From an uncultured Clostridia bacterium (lineage in GTDB: Bacteria > Bacillota > Clostridia > Christensenellales > Aristaeellaceae): a stretch of DNA of 5,599 nucleotides. Under the pieces are notes generated by a model that was given only the letters and a program-made list of their open reading frames with translations, had not been told where the DNA came from and searched no databases. Position 1 is the stretch's first letter, and the number at the start of each line of letters is the position of its first letter. Where the stretch lies: assembly GCA_934631985.1 (NCBI GenBank), contig CAKTYE010000112.1:1-5599 (forward strand), given 5' to 3'. Position numbers and translations under genes: made by a program. Shown here one piece after another: positions 5,509 through 5,599 of the stretch.

Positions 5509-5599
5509 TTAGGTTATCGCCATGGATGCTTCTCTGAACTTAGTGGGAGGCATCCATTTTGTTTTAGCTTGGATTCGGCTATTATTGTAATAGTCGATA
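5509..5599 (-). CDS. IS3-family transposase OrfB, C-terminal fragment
   Basis: Reading the minus strand from the window edge to the TAA at 5511-5509 gives 29 complete codons plus the stop. The peptide contains YYNNSRIQAKTKWMPP followed by TKFREA, the characteristic tail of IS3-family OrfB integrases (YYNxxRIxxKxKxMxPxxYR). The catalytic DDE residues lie outside the window. It is cut by the window edge, not by a visible mutation, so whether the full gene is intact is unknown. Confidence 0.88.
   Translation of the reverse strand, partial: IDYYNNSRIQAKTKWMPPTKFREASMAIT
5522..5565 (+). terminator. plus-strand terminator-like hairpin inside the IS end
   Basis: ATGGATGC (5522-5529) and GCATCCAT (5550-5557) form a perfect 8-bp stem. 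It extends inward to 13 bp with TTCTC/GGGAG (two G-T wobbles, ten-base loop 5535-5544). TTTTGTTTT (5557-5565 region) follows directly on the plus strand. It lies within the 3' end of the transposase reading frame and is oriented against transcription entering from the EF-P operon. The minus strand has no T-run after the stem, so it should not stop the transposase mRNA by this mechanism. Confidence 0.6.

Larger units (their letters stand above)
5471..5599 (-). mobile_element. right end of an IS3-family insertion sequence (partial)
   Basis: The element end is set at TGTACCCAGTTTTCTGGACACC (first base 5471), which has the TGTAC...GGAC style of IS3/IS150-group terminal repeats with the conserved terminal TG. 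Thirty-eight bases inside, an IS3 OrfB transposase C-terminus ends on the minus strand. Base composition shifts to clearly AT-richer than the flanking genes. The element continues past the window, so its other end, the frameshift region and the duplicated target (probably the 3-4 bases ending at 5470, ATA or GATA) cannot be checked. Confidence 0.82.

Noticed and set aside
1..5599. CRISPR array, tRNA or rRNA, phage or toxin-antitoxin genes
   Set aside because: No regularly spaced identical repeats, no tRNA-like cloverleaf and no such protein motifs were seen on either strand.

Overview
This 5.6 kb window looks like chromosomal DNA from a GC-rich member of the Clostridia (Bacillota), probably a gut-type species. 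The reasons are strong AGGAGG-type ribosome sites, consensus sigma-A promoters, U-run terminators, the M24 aminopeptidase/elongation factor P gene pair, and a CD1247-type zinc-ribbon protein, a family I know from clostridia. The exact genus cannot be read from the sequence.

Layout, left to right. Positions 1-236 hold no gene. They carry five back-to-back hairpins (49-166), the outermost followed by a T-run on the minus strand. Positions 237-276 are a strong intrinsic terminator for the minus-strand DegV-family gene (289-1146). That gene has its own near-consensus promoter (1181-1210) and a CcpA-like palindrome just upstream of it. Upstream on the same strand is a two-gene unit: a small Cys-rich YkgJ-type metal-cluster protein (2464-2967) whose stop overlaps the start of a beta-class DNA methyltransferase (1244-2467). 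A 255-bp divergent promoter region (2968-3222) separates this from a plus-strand operon: M24 aminopeptidase P-like peptidase (TTG start, 3223-4299), elongation factor P (4334-4891) and a CD1247-like acidic zinc-ribbon protein (4931-5416). The window ends inside an IS3-family insertion sequence whose terminal TG lies at 5471. The last 29 or so residues of its transposase are visible on the minus strand.

Functionally, the plus operon pairs X-Pro peptide turnover with the factor that rescues ribosomes stalled at polyproline, so both enzymes deal with proline-containing sequences. DegV-family proteins bind fatty acids and usually serve fatty acid kinase. The methyltransferase has no restriction gene beside it and looks like an orphan. 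The most interesting structure is at the right edge. The IS appears to have landed in the descending arm of the operon's own terminator, and the IS end carries a replacement hairpin plus T-run in the orientation that would stop operon read-through.
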